A stretch of 64,000 nucleotides of DNA from positions 3,814,350 through 3,878,349 of the forward strand of contig NZ_CAHJXL010000001.1 of assembly GCF_903645315.1 (NCBI RefSeq), given 5' to 3'. Below the pieces are notes generated by a model. The model did not search any database. It was not told the DNA's origin and worked only from the letters and a program-made list of their open reading frames with translations. Position 1 is the stretch's first letter, and every line of letters starts with the position of its first letter. The position numbers were made by a program, and so were the translations under genes. Of the stretch, positions 53,000 through 61,281 are shown piece by piece. This stretch comes from Victivallis sp. Marseille-Q1083. Lineage in GTDB: Bacteria > Verrucomicrobiota > Lentisphaeria > Victivallales > Victivallaceae.

Positions 53000-54349
53000 T
53001 TATTGTCCCAAATTTTGTGAAAAACACTTGTAATTTCCAACGCCGATGACGACGTTGCCGATAATTTCCATCCTTTTTTGCCAGTATTCCTCCCATGCAC
53101 CGGCATTAGCAAACCGTTTCAATATGATTCTCGCAACTTTCGTTACGCCCTTGTCACTCCATCCATAAGCAATTTTCTTAATCCTGCGTCCAAGTTCCCG
53201 CATAACTCTTTCAACCATCGACGAGGCTCTTGGAGAGATCAATCCCCATTTTAACCAGCGGCGAATATAACCGAACATGCCGATTTTTGCCCGTCGCATA
53301 TAGGTTGCCGCCGCTTCATACCCATGCCCTTGAAAATATCCAATCAGTTGATCTATGGCCGCTTCTGTTTTTTCCATTCGTTCCTCGATATCATCTTTCT
53401 CTTTCTCGGACACGTATTTGAAATCTTCCTGCGGCAATTCAATCGCCAGTGCTCCGGCTAAAGCCTCCTGAATCGGTTTTGACTCCCCCTTGCGTCCTCC
53501 GTCCTGATACATCGCATGATACAAATCCCGATTGATATGCCAGTGGCAACGTTGCTGCTCCGAGGCATATTCGGCAAACGCTTCGGACAATCCAAGTTCT
53601 CCGTCGCAGATCAAAATACTACCATCAGGAAACTTCATTCCCTGTTCTTGCCATTGCTTACAGACAGCATCCCAACTCGTTCCTGCCCAAGTTCCAAGCG
53701 GAAATATTTCTCCACAAGTGTTAATGCCGATGACCACTTTCAAATCGCCCTTGCGTGCTTCTCCATTACAACCTTCTCCTTTAAATTTGGTCCCGTCAGG
53801 CATAATCTGAATCGGGGCGGAACCGATCACCCGTTTTGAAATGTCTATTTCATCACAATCCGTACGCAACACCCAGCCATGCGCGGTATGAAATGATACC
53901 GGCAGTTTTCCATCACGTGTCAATTCCTGAACCGCACGACGGTAATTCGTCTCGCTCACAGCTTCAACAATCAGCTTTTCCAGTTCATTGGTTTTCGTCT
54001 GGTAACGTCCCAGGCGAATGAATCGCTGCAATGGCGAAAAGGTTTTTCCGCACGTGGAACAACTCACACGCCAGAAACTCATTTTGAATTCACCCAAGCT
54101 GGTTCGAATGCGACGCTTGAAACTCCCGTTCAGCCGAAGATGACCACTGTCACAACACTTCAACGCATTTGTTTGACCATGAAAGATTCGATATATCAGG
54201 AGTTCTTGAACCATCTGTAAAATCATCTCCAATAGTTCGGCGAATGCCTTGCGTTCATATACATCTGCCAGTTTGGTTACAAGTTCATCCAAAGAAAATC
54301 CGTTTTCCGATTGACAAAACGACAGGTCCATGCTAATTTTACCTTGCAT
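53000..54349 (-). CDS. ISH6/ISLre2-like transposase
   Basis: The 449-residue protein has an N-terminal zinc knuckle (VSCSTCGKTFSPLQRFIRLG), a helix-turn-helix-like part (NYRRAVQELTRDG), and a catalytic domain with IQIMPDGTKFKGEGCN, SILICDGELGLSEAFAEYAS and SPRASSMVERVMRELGRRIK, giving the D, D and E. The family is that of the ISH6/UPF0236-type transposases. The ATG at 54349 follows AAAGGAAAGGCAG. The gene runs into the left inverted repeat. Confidence 0.8.
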   Translation of the reverse strand: MQGKISMDLSFCQSENGFSLDELVTKLADVYERKAFAELLEMILQMVQELLIYRIFHGQTNALKCCDSGHLRLNGSFKRRIRTSLGEFKMSFWRVSCSTCGKTFSPLQRFIRLGRYQTKTNELEKLIVEAVSETNYRRAVQELTRDGKLPVSFHTAHGWVLRTDCDEIDISKRVIGSAPIQIMPDGTKFKGEGCNGEARKGDLKVVIGINTCGEIFPLGTWAGTSWDAVCKQWQEQGMKFPDGSILICDGELGLSEAFAEYASEQQRCHWHINRDLYHAMYQDGGRKGESKPIQEALAGALAIELPQEDFKYVSEKEKDDIEERMEKTEAAIDQLIGYFQGHGYEAAATYMRRAKIGMFGYIRRWLKWGLISPRASSMVERVMRELGRRIKKIAYGWSDKGVTKVARIILKRFANAGAWEEYWQKRMEIIGNVVIGVGNYKCFSQNLGQ

Positions 54350-54443
54350 CTGCCTTTCCTTTATGTTGAGATTTTGAGTTACTCAAAATAAAAGGCAGAT
54401 GCAACCTTGTCAAACAACTCATCCCATCACAAAATTTGGGACA
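53004..54443 (-). mobile_element. ISH6/ISLre2-like insertion sequence
   Basis: Perfect 17-bp inverted repeats TGTCCCAAATTTTGTGA (53004-53020) and its complement (54427-54443) bound a 1440-bp element with one transposase gene. TTAT occurs at both outer edges (53000-53003 and 54444-54447) and may be the target duplication. It lies 26 bases from the IS1380 element. Confidence 0.8.
54344..54404 (-). promoter_or_regulatory. Long hairpin covering the transposase start site
   Basis: TTGCATCTGCCTTT (54344-54357) is the exact complement of AAAGGCAGATGCAA (54391-54404), and inside it ATTTTGAGT pairs with ACTCAAAAT (54371-54379, 54381-54389). The first arm contains the ribosome site and start codon of the transposase. 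A transcript that enters the IS from outside would fold and hide the start. Confidence 0.6.
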
Positions 54444-54472
54444 TTATCAATTATTAATGTATTGGTGTGTTT

Positions 54473-54844
54473 ATGTTTAAAATCATTACTATTTTTTTTG
54501 GGACTATTTTTTTAATAATTAGTTATTCTTGTGCGAATACTGTTAATTACCTGGTGCCACTGAATGCACCAACCTTTACGGACAATGAATTTAAGTTTAT
54601 TCATTTGCTCGAAACGGAATTGGGAAATTATACTGTTAAAATTACTAAAAATAATATTGGCAGATCTTATTTATTTGAATTCACTTCCTTGAAGGCGAAA
54701 ATATTTTATGATCCAGAAGAGAAATATCTTCAGTTATGTTTTACTAATATCCCTGAAGAAGAAATTCTATTAGATCTACAAAGACTAGAGAATATTTTTC
54801 AAAAATATAATATTCCATTTGAAATAGAAAAAAGAGATAAATGA
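54473..54844 (+). CDS. Small exported protein, possible immunity protein (copy 1)
   Basis: The 123-residue product has a lipoprotein-like signal (IITIFFGTIFLIISYSCAN) and ends LQRLENIFQKYNIPFEIEKR. It is paralogous to the next product (same length, same end phrase F-x-K-Y-[ND]-I-P-F-E-I). It follows cassette F once the two insertion sequences are removed, so it is a candidate immunity protein for that tip. The insertion sequences now separate them by 3 kb. Confidence 0.45.
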   Translation: MFKIITIFFGTIFLIISYSCANTVNYLVPLNAPTFTDNEFKFIHLLETELGNYTVKITKNNIGRSYLFEFTSLKAKIFYDPEEKYLQLCFTNIPEEEILLDLQRLENIFQKYNIPFEIEKRDK

Positions 54845-54876
54845 AATTTTGCCTTCATAGGAAGCAGGTAATAAAT

Positions 54877-55275
54877 ATGCAATTTAAAAAATATTTCTTT
54901 ATGGCATTGGGGATTATTTTTATGCTTACCTTGACAGCTTGCGTTGGTGTAGAATATACTATCTCAATTCCTTCGACCTCTTCAAGGGAAAGTGGGTTGG
55001 AATTTATTGCGTTATTAGGAGAAGAATTTAGAACTTCTAAAGTCAATTTTATAAAAGATGGTTCTAAAGAAGTTTATACTTGCTATATATCTGGTATTGG
55101 CGCAGGATATTATTATCCTGGAGATAAAATTAAAATAAAGATTTCATCTGGTGAAATTGATAAAAAAAGATGGAAACTTGAAGATTTTTTTCGTAAATAC
55201 GATATCCCTTTTGAGATTATAGAGCAAAAAAAATGGCAGGAAAATATTTTGTTTGGAGGCGGCTGGCAATGGTAA
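54877..55275 (+). CDS. Small lipoprotein, possible immunity protein (copy 2)
   Basis: I place the start at 54877 (MQFKKYFFMALGIIFMLTLT, then AC as the lipid site), though an ATG at 54841 overlaps the stop of the gene before. The 132-residue lipoprotein ends DFFRKYDIPFEIIEQKK, matching its upstream paralogue, and contains SRESGLEFIALLGEEFRTSK. Two immunity paralogues in tandem are common where one pairs with a related but different tip. Confidence 0.45.
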   Translation: MQFKKYFFMALGIIFMLTLTACVGVEYTISIPSTSSRESGLEFIALLGEEFRTSKVNFIKDGSKEVYTCYISGIGAGYYYPGDKIKIKISSGEIDKKRWKLEDFFRKYDIPFEIIEQKKWQENILFGGGWQW

Positions 55276-55368
55276 CCATTATTATTGAAAGTATAATAGT
55301 TTGAGTTCCACTATTGATTGTAAATCACATTTAGCTAGAGAGTTAAAAACGGGTGATCAGCCGTTGAA

Positions 55369-57051
55369 ATGAACTTGGACGCAGGGTGTGAAGGACGACC
55401 TATGGCACATTATACTCACAATGCGGCGGGCCAGCTGTCGACGCTGCGGCTGGCGACGGCGCCGGCCAACCAGACGGTATCGACGGCAACCCGGAGCTTC
55501 GACAGCGCTCACCGGCTGACCGGCGTCAGCACGACGGCGGGATCATTGACGAAGAACTATGGTTATACATTGAACATCAAGGACCAGCGGATCAAGACGA
55601 CGCTGGCGGACGGCAGTTACTGGGATTACGCATATGACAACTATGGACAGGTGATCAACGCGGTGCGCAAGAATGCTTCCGGAGGGATCGCCGGGCAGTC
55701 GTTCGATTACAGTTTCGACCAGATCGGCAACCGTCAGTCCGCCTTCCAGGGAACGACCGGCAGTGATTCCCAGTGGAGCTATACGGCGAACGCGGTGAAT
55801 CAGTATTCGCTGATCACCGAGCCGAATGGCACCACTTACGCGCAGGTGCACGATGCGGACGGCAACCTGACCGGCAGCTATACGACGCAATATACCTACG
55901 ATGCCGAGAACCGTCTGAAAACGGCGGATGTCGGGACTTATCGTTATGAATATACTTACGACTATTTAAGCCGTCGGATCAGGCAGAAGGTGATTCTGAA
56001 ATCGGGCGCGACCGGCCAGACGCAGTCAGAGGTCGCTTACGTCTACGACGGCTGGAATGTAGTAGGCGTCTACGACACCACGACGGCGACGCCGACTTTC
56101 CAGAAGGGGTATCTGTGGGGCGAAGACCTTTCCGGAGACTTGCAGGGCGCCGGCGGGGTCGGCGGGCTGCTGGCGGAAAAGCGCGGCGGACAGACCTATC
56201 TGCCGGTTTATGACGGCAACGGCAATATCATGAGCTGCCTGAACGCGTCGACCAAGGCTTCGGTGGCGGAGTACATCTACGACGCCTTCGGCCGTACCAT
56301 ATCTTCGAGCGGCGCGGAGGCCGACAACTTCACCTACCGGTTCAGCACGAAGCCGCTGGACGGCAGTGGCCTCTACTACTATGGTTACCGTTATTACGAT
56401 CCGCAGCACGGCCGCTGGATCAGCCGTGATCCGATCGAAGAAAACGGCGGCGTGAATCTATATGGGTTCGTCGGAAATAATGGAATAAATAAAAAAGAGT
56501 ATTTAGGTTTAGATATCTGGGTTGAAAATTCAACTGCTGTTCATGGGTGGCATAAACGAATTTGTGTGACAGTTTGGAAGGAAAATTCAGCTGAATTTTA
56601 TGGTCCCCGTCGAACTTGTTGTGGAAATGATGGAAGGGAATATATTCCTGCCGGTAAATATTGTATAAGTTTTGGTATGCGTAAGAGAGCCGTGTTAGGT
56701 TTTTTGGGTGGAGCTTTTGCGGATGGAGGAATTTTTGATTTTGATTCAGGAGGGGAAGATGGCAGTAGCAGCGTAGCCGAACCACACCTAGAGCCAGACT
56801 TCGAAAATCCTATTCCTTTTCCTCCGGGATTTGAAGGGCCGACTGCTGATGGGAATGGCGAGATTTATAGCGATATGATTGCGGCTACAGAGAAAATACG
56901 ACAACATGCTCAAACAGAGTGCAATGAAGATTTCGAAACATTAAAATATATGAAGTCACTTGAAGGTAAAAGGGCAGAGTATTCAATATTGGGACAAAAT
57001 TGTCGAGATTTTTCTGATATGATGTTTGATTATTTAACTTCAGAAAAGTGA
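55369..57051 (+). CDS. RHS cassette G, diverged papain-like tip
   Basis: Before 55402 the core is scrambled (QPLK followed by TGA, then a jump), and from the internal ATG at 55402 it reads AHYTHNAAGQLSTLRLATAP to the core end RWISRDPIEENGGVNLYGFV. The tip is homologous to that of cassettes B and E: the first half (LDIWVENSTAVHGWHKRICV, WKENSAEFYGPRRTCC) is diverged but the second half (FDFDSGGEDGSSSVAEPHLE to QNCRDFSDMMFDYLTSEK) is almost identical. The frame ends in the same TGA context. Confidence 0.65.
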   Translation: MNLDAGCEGRPMAHYTHNAAGQLSTLRLATAPANQTVSTATRSFDSAHRLTGVSTTAGSLTKNYGYTLNIKDQRIKTTLADGSYWDYAYDNYGQVINAVRKNASGGIAGQSFDYSFDQIGNRQSAFQGTTGSDSQWSYTANAVNQYSLITEPNGTTYAQVHDADGNLTGSYTTQYTYDAENRLKTADVGTYRYEYTYDYLSRRIRQKVILKSGATGQTQSEVAYVYDGWNVVGVYDTTTATPTFQKGYLWGEDLSGDLQGAGGVGGLLAEKRGGQTYLPVYDGNGNIMSCLNASTKASVAEYIYDAFGRTISSSGAEADNFTYRFSTKPLDGSGLYYYGYRYYDPQHGRWISRDPIEENGGVNLYGFVGNNGINKKEYLGLDIWVENSTAVHGWHKRICVTVWKENSAEFYGPRRTCCGNDGREYIPAGKYCISFGMRKRAVLGFLGGAFADGGIFDFDSGGEDGSSSVAEPHLEPDFENPIPFPPGFEGPTADGNGEIYSDMIAATEKIRQHAQTECNEDFETLKYMKSLEGKRAEYSILGQNCRDFSDMMFDYLTSEK

Positions 57052-57058
57052 GGTAGCG

Positions 57059-57547
57059 ATGTCTAATAAATGGGAATTTACTTTGAGAGCAATTGGAATA
57101 ATATGTACGTTTATTTTTATATGTATCTCTTGTATTGCTTGTTTTTTCTTTAATAATAAAATTGGCAATATTGAGGTAAATAATATTAAGATTATAGTTA
57201 ATAAAAAATCTGAAATACTATATCCAAATGATCGTGAAAATATAGAATTTATGAAAAAATGGTTAAATAATCTCAGAAAAGATCGAGGAAGTTTTGCGTA
57301 TATGTACATTAGCTTTGCACCAACTGAAATAGAGTTATTTTTAAGTGATATAAGAATTTCTTTTGGATCAGATGATTTAATTGTGTATACTAAAGATAAT
57401 AGTAATACATATATACAATCTGTCAAAAAAATGGATGACTTTGACCTGAAAATGAAAGAACATTTACAAAAAATAATAGAAAAAGAAAAAATAATGAAAA
57501 ATTATTCTTTTCCTGTTGATATACGAAAAGAATATTTTCAAAAGTAA
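57059..57547 (+). CDS. Putative immunity protein of cassette G
   Basis: The first 45 residues, including the membrane helix, are identical to the immunity proteins of cassettes B and E. After that the 162-residue product differs in most positions (EILYPNDRENIEFMKKWLNN, FAPTEIELFLSDIRISFGSD), just as the matching tip differs in its first half. This co-variation supports a toxin-immunity pairing. Confidence 0.6.
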   Translation: MSNKWEFTLRAIGIICTFIFICISCIACFFFNNKIGNIEVNNIKIIVNKKSEILYPNDRENIEFMKKWLNNLRKDRGSFAYMYISFAPTEIELFLSDIRISFGSDDLIVYTKDNSNTYIQSVKKMDDFDLKMKEHLQKIIEKEKIMKNYSFPVDIRKEYFQK

Positions 57548-57562
57548 ATTTTTTTTGATTTA

Positions 57563-57594
57563 ATGAACTATCACTCGTGCTCTGCACGGAGTAG
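57563..57594 (+). terminator. Hairpin after the immunity gene of cassette G
   Basis: AACTATCACTCGTGC and GCACGGAGTAGTT can form a bulged stem around TCT shortly after the stop at 57547. There is no clear U tract beyond TTTATT. Low confidence. Confidence 0.3.
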
Positions 57595-57742
57595 TTTATT
57601 CCTGATGTATGATAGTCATTTAAATTTATATATATTTAAATAATGATATGTAAAATTGTTCTGTATTGTATTTATTCAATGTCAAAAATACTAATTCTCT
57701 TATATTTAAAGTGAGATTCCTACTTATAACGGCGTTTAGAGT

Positions 57743-57917
57743 GAACAGAGGATCTAACCGGTCATGGTGGCAGTAAATTTAAGGTTTTTAAGGAAGAAGG
57801 TAATAAATTGAAGAGGCTCCATGATGCAGATGAATATGGAAGATATTTGAGAGATAAACATAAAGGTCCTGTTGGTCAATATATTTTACTGAAAGATTTA
57901 AAAGGAGTCAACCGATG
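57743..57917 (+). pseudogene. Orphan toxin tail
   Basis: A frame without a start reads GHGGSKFKVFKEEGNKLKRL, HDADEYGRYLRDKHKGPVGQ YILLKDLKGVNR and stops at 57917. The pattern H-G-G-S-K-[FW]-K-V-[FY]-x-x-x-G-x-x-L...DADxYGxY...KHKG is a known C-terminal toxin end found on RHS and LXG-type proteins. The rest of the tip and its core have been lost. It runs straight into the HEAT-like immunity gene by a four-base overlap. Confidence 0.55.
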
Positions 57918-58331
57918 ATTGAGTCTGCGGAAGAATTTATTCGGTTAAGAGAAAGTGAAATTCCGGAGGAATATGTCCGTTCGGCGGAAGACGAATTACC
58001 TTTAGAGATAGGTATGGAACTAGTAAAAAATTTTCCAGAGATGAAACAATGGGTTGTTATCAACAAAACAGTGCCAATTGAAATTTTGGAGTTATTAGCT
58101 GATGATGAAGATGAAAATGTTCGTTTTGAGGTTGCATCGAAACGTAAATTAACGAGGGATTTATTCCTAAAACTATCCAAAGATCCTGATGCAACGGTGC
58201 GGGAAAGAATTGCTTGTAATGCAAAAACTCCAATTGACATTTTAAGAGGAATATATCCGGATGAATGGGATTATATTAATGAAACTTTAGAGGAGCGCAT
58301 AAAAGCTTATGAAGAAAAGATGAAAAAATAA
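57915..58331 (+). CDS. HEAT-like immunity protein
   Basis: The 138-residue acidic protein (start MIESAEEFIRLRESEIPEEY behind AAAGGAG) has leucine-rich-variant/HEAT-type units: MKQWVVINKTVPIEILELLA, DDEDENVRFEVASKRKLTRD, DPDATVRERIACNAKTPIDI. Such proteins are common immunity partners of RHS/LXG toxins. It directly follows the orphan toxin tail, so the antitoxin has outlived most of its toxin. Confidence 0.65.
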   Translation: MIESAEEFIRLRESEIPEEYVRSAEDELPLEIGMELVKNFPEMKQWVVINKTVPIEILELLADDEDENVRFEVASKRKLTRDLFLKLSKDPDATVRERIACNAKTPIDILRGIYPDEWDYINETLEERIKAYEEKMKK

Positions 58332-58422
58332 TTTAATTGGAAGATAGTAACTTGCATCGCACAAGGAAAATCGAGCGTAAATCTGTTGTGTTTTTGTTCT
58401 GCCATTAAATGCTGATAGAACC

Positions 58423-58861
58423 TTGTGCGAATATGAGAATATCTATGACTATCTGAACTGTCGGATCAGGCAGAAGGTGATCCTGAAATCGGGAGCGACC
58501 GGCCAGACGCAGTCGGAGGTTGCTTACGTCTACGACGGCTGGAGTGTGGTGGGCGTCTACGACATCACGACGGCGACGCCGACTTTTCAGAAGGTGTATC
58601 TGTGGGGTGAAGACCTCTCCGGCAACCTACAGGGTGCCGGCGGGGTCGGCGGGCTGCTGGCGGAAAAGCGCGGTGGGCAGACCTACCTGCCGGTCTATGA
58701 CGGCAATGGCAACATCGTGAGCTACCTGAATGCGTCGACCAAGGCCTCGGTGGCGGAGTACGTCTACGACGCTTTCGGCCGCACGATATCTTCGAGCGGC
58801 GCGGAGGCTGACAACTTCACTTACCGGTTCAGCACGAAGCCGATGGACGGCAGTGGCCTTT
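58423..58861 (+). pseudogene. RHS cassette I core, cut by an insertion sequence
   Basis: The core piece reads YDYLNCRIRQKVILKSGATG to FSTKPMDGSGLY and is then cut at 58862 by an IS5-type element. The expected continuation YYGYRYYDPQHGRW is absent beyond the insertions, so the tip was lost. Confidence 0.7.
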
Positions 58862-59685
58862 ACTGGATTCTGTTAACACTATTTGAAAATATCTGATTTC
58901 ATGCTATATTACCCTTATGGAACTCAATGAAAAACAATATGAAAAAATTGCGAAATATTTACCGCGGCAACGCGGAAATGTGAGTATGAGCAATCTCCAG
59001 TTGGTGAATGCGATTCTTTATGTCACGGAAAACGGCTGCAAATGGAGGGCACTGCCGAAATCCTATGGTAATTGGCATACGGTTTATACGCGTATGAATC
59101 GCTGGAGCAAAAATGGTGTTTTGCGACGTCTTTTTGAAGCACTTCAACAAGAAAATGTTATCCGCATAAAAATGGAAGCGGTATGCCTGGATAGTACAAG
59201 CATTAAAGTGCATCCAAACGGAACCGGGGCTTTAAAAAAAGTGGCAAGCAAGGAATCGGCCGCTCACGAGGAGGTCTCACCACAAAACTTCATATGTCAC
59301 CGCATCTGACCGTGCGGCGGTTTCATTCTCACTCTCAGCTGGAAATGCCGGCGATGGCCCAGAAGGACGAAAATTATTGAATTTCACTGCCGCCAATGAG
59401 GCGCATCGTTATTTGATTATGGACCGTGCTTACGAAGGCGACAAGACGCGTGCGTTGGCAATAGAACTTGGATATATTCCGATCGTTCCGCCAAAACAGA
59501 ACAGAAAAAAGCCTTGGGTATATGATAAAGTAATCTATAAACGCAGGAATGAAGTTGAACGATTCTTCTTGCGTTTGAAGAGGTTTCGGAAAATATTCAC
59601 GCGTTACGACAAGCTCGATATCATATTCGCTGGATTCATTCTGTTTGCGATGGCTATTGATTCCATAGTGAGAACACAATCTAGT
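58862..59685 (+). mobile_element. IS5-family insertion sequence (IS427-like), damaged
   Basis: The left end ACTGGATTCTGTTAACACTA and, read inward from the right, ACTAGATTGTGTTCTCACTA form an imperfect inverted repeat around a transposase in two frames. The right end touches the IS630 element, which has inserted at TA 59682-59683. Confidence 0.65.
58917..59685 (+). pseudogene. IS5-family transposase, frameshifted
   Basis: The first frame (58917-59309) reads MELNEKQYEKIAKYLPRQRG, AILYVTENGCKWRALPKSYG and VCLDSTSIKVHPNGTGALKK. At TTTAAAAAAAG (about 59230) a -1 shift gives SGKQGIGRSRGGLTTKLHM, as in active relatives. A further missing base near 59295 is needed to reach VTASDRAAVSFSLSAGNAGD and then AHRYLIMDRAYEGDKTRALA, RRNEVERFFLRLKRFRKIFT. 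The first shift looks programmed, the second looks like damage. Confidence 0.7.
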
Positions 59686-60898
59686 GTCCAGTCAAATTTG
59701 AAAAGATAAAATTATGTGTTATCTTAATCTCCAATGGATTTAACAATGGAGGTTGGATATGGCAGATGCAAAATATCGGTTTTGTTTAACGAACGATGAA
59801 AAGCAGGAACTGAATCAGATGGTGTCGAGCGGAAAGCGCAATGCCCGGCAGGTATTGGATGCCTTGATATTGCTGAATTGTGATGAATCCGAGGGCAAGA
59901 AACAATCCGATGAAATTGTCGGAGGTTTCTTGAAGGTCGGTAAATTGCGTGTTCATCGAGTTCGTAAGCGTTTCTTTGAAAACGGAATGGGAGGAGTGTT
60001 CAATCTGCCGCATGGCGGAGGACGTACCAAGCATACAGACGGTGATTTTGAAGCACATTTGATAGCCTTGAGTTGCGGAGAACCGCCAGCGGGACACTCG
60101 CAGTGGAGCTTGCGCTTGCTTGCTGATAAAATGGTGGAGCTGGAATATGTTGAATCTGTATCGCATGAAACAGTGCGGCAGGTTCTTAAAAAAACGAACT
60201 CAAGCCTTGGCAAAAAGAGCAATGGGTAATTCCGCCGCAGAAAAATGCGGCATTTGTTGCAGATATGGAACGAGTGCTTGATATTTACAAGCGGCCTTAT
60301 GACGAAAAATTCCCAGTCGTTTGTTATGATGAGATGCCTCGCCAGTTGCTTGAGGAAGTGCGAGAAATACAGCCTATGCGTCCAGGGCAGTCTAAACGAG
60401 TGGACTATGAGTATCGCCGCATGGGAACATGTAATGTCTTGTTGGCAAGCGAACCGTTGCGCGGGTGGAGAATGGCAGATGTGACACAGACAAAAACAGC
60501 AAAGGATTGGGCGATATTTACTGAGAAAATAGCTTTGGCCTATCCGAATGCAGAGAAGATTATTTTAATTGAAGATAACCTCAACACACATAAACCGGCA
60601 TCATGGTACGAAACGTTTCCACCAGAAAAAGCCAAGGCTTTAATGGATAAATTCGAGCTTGTTTACACGCCAAAACATGGTTCGTGGCTCAATATGGCGG
60701 AAATTGAACTCAATGTAGTATCGGCACAATGTCTGAAAAAGAGAATCGCCTCCATAGAAGAAATGAGAAGCATGGTGAATACATGGGAGAAAGAGCGAAA
60801 CCAGAAAACAAAAACCATCAATTGGCAGTTTTCAACAACGGATGCACGAGTAAAGTTGCATCGACTATATCCATCTTTTCAAATTTGACTGGACACTA
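59682..60898 (+). mobile_element. IS630-family insertion sequence
   Basis: Perfect terminal repeats GTGTCCAGTCAAATTTGAAA (59684 on) and its complement (ending 60896) are bounded by the target duplication TA (59682-59683 and 60897-60898), the hallmark of IS630. It is inserted at the right end of the IS5-type element and into RHS debris. Confidence 0.85.
59759..60888 (+). CDS. IS630-family transposase (two frames, -1 frameshift)
   Basis: Frame 1 (59759-60229) has the N-terminal helix-turn-helix part (ARQVLDALILLNCDESEGKK, VHRVRKRFFENGMGGVFNLP). At the heptamer of seven A (60188-60194, CTTAAAAAAACG) a -1 shift joins it to KNELKPWQKEQWVIPPQKNA and the catalytic part: VVCYDEMPRQLLEE (D), IILIEDNLNTHKPASW (D) and SWLNMAEIELNVVSAQC (E). 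A frameshift at this place is normal for the family, so the gene is probably active. Confidence 0.85.
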
Positions 60899-61281
60899 GT
60901 TAATTGCCGGTACAATATCACCTATATCTACAATCGTGGACAACCATTGACCGTTGTCGATGCCGCCGGGACTAGGACATTTACTTATAATGCACAATTC
61001 GCCTTGCAAAAGGAGGCAATCAGTGGTATCTATACGAAAGAGCTGAATCGCGTTTATACCACCAGCGGCTAAAAGGGGGGGACAGCGGATTGAATATTGG
61101 TGCGACCAATCTGTATACCTACGGTTACGACCAGTACAGCCGCTTGAATAAAGTGACTACTGCGGCCGGCGTTTTCAATTATACATGTCTTGCCAACAGC
61201 GACTTGATCGCTTCCATGGCCCGCCCGAATAATGTTTCGACTAACTACACCTACGAAACAGCCAGGGATCTGTTGACTAAT
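60899..61281 (+). pseudogene. RHS core debris
   Basis: Two pieces, read in different frames, are recognisable: ITYIYNRGQPLTVVDAAGTR TFTYNAQFALQKEAI and TNLYTYGYDQYSRLNKVTTA AGVFNYTCLANSDLI followed by NYTYETARDLLTN. They match YD-repeat core but differ from the main gene's core by more than the other cassettes do, so they may come from a second RHS gene. Confidence 0.6.

Noticed and set aside
32973-61281. CRISPR array
   Set aside because: The repeated DNA is long protein-coding RHS core with no short evenly spaced repeats; no cas gene is seen.
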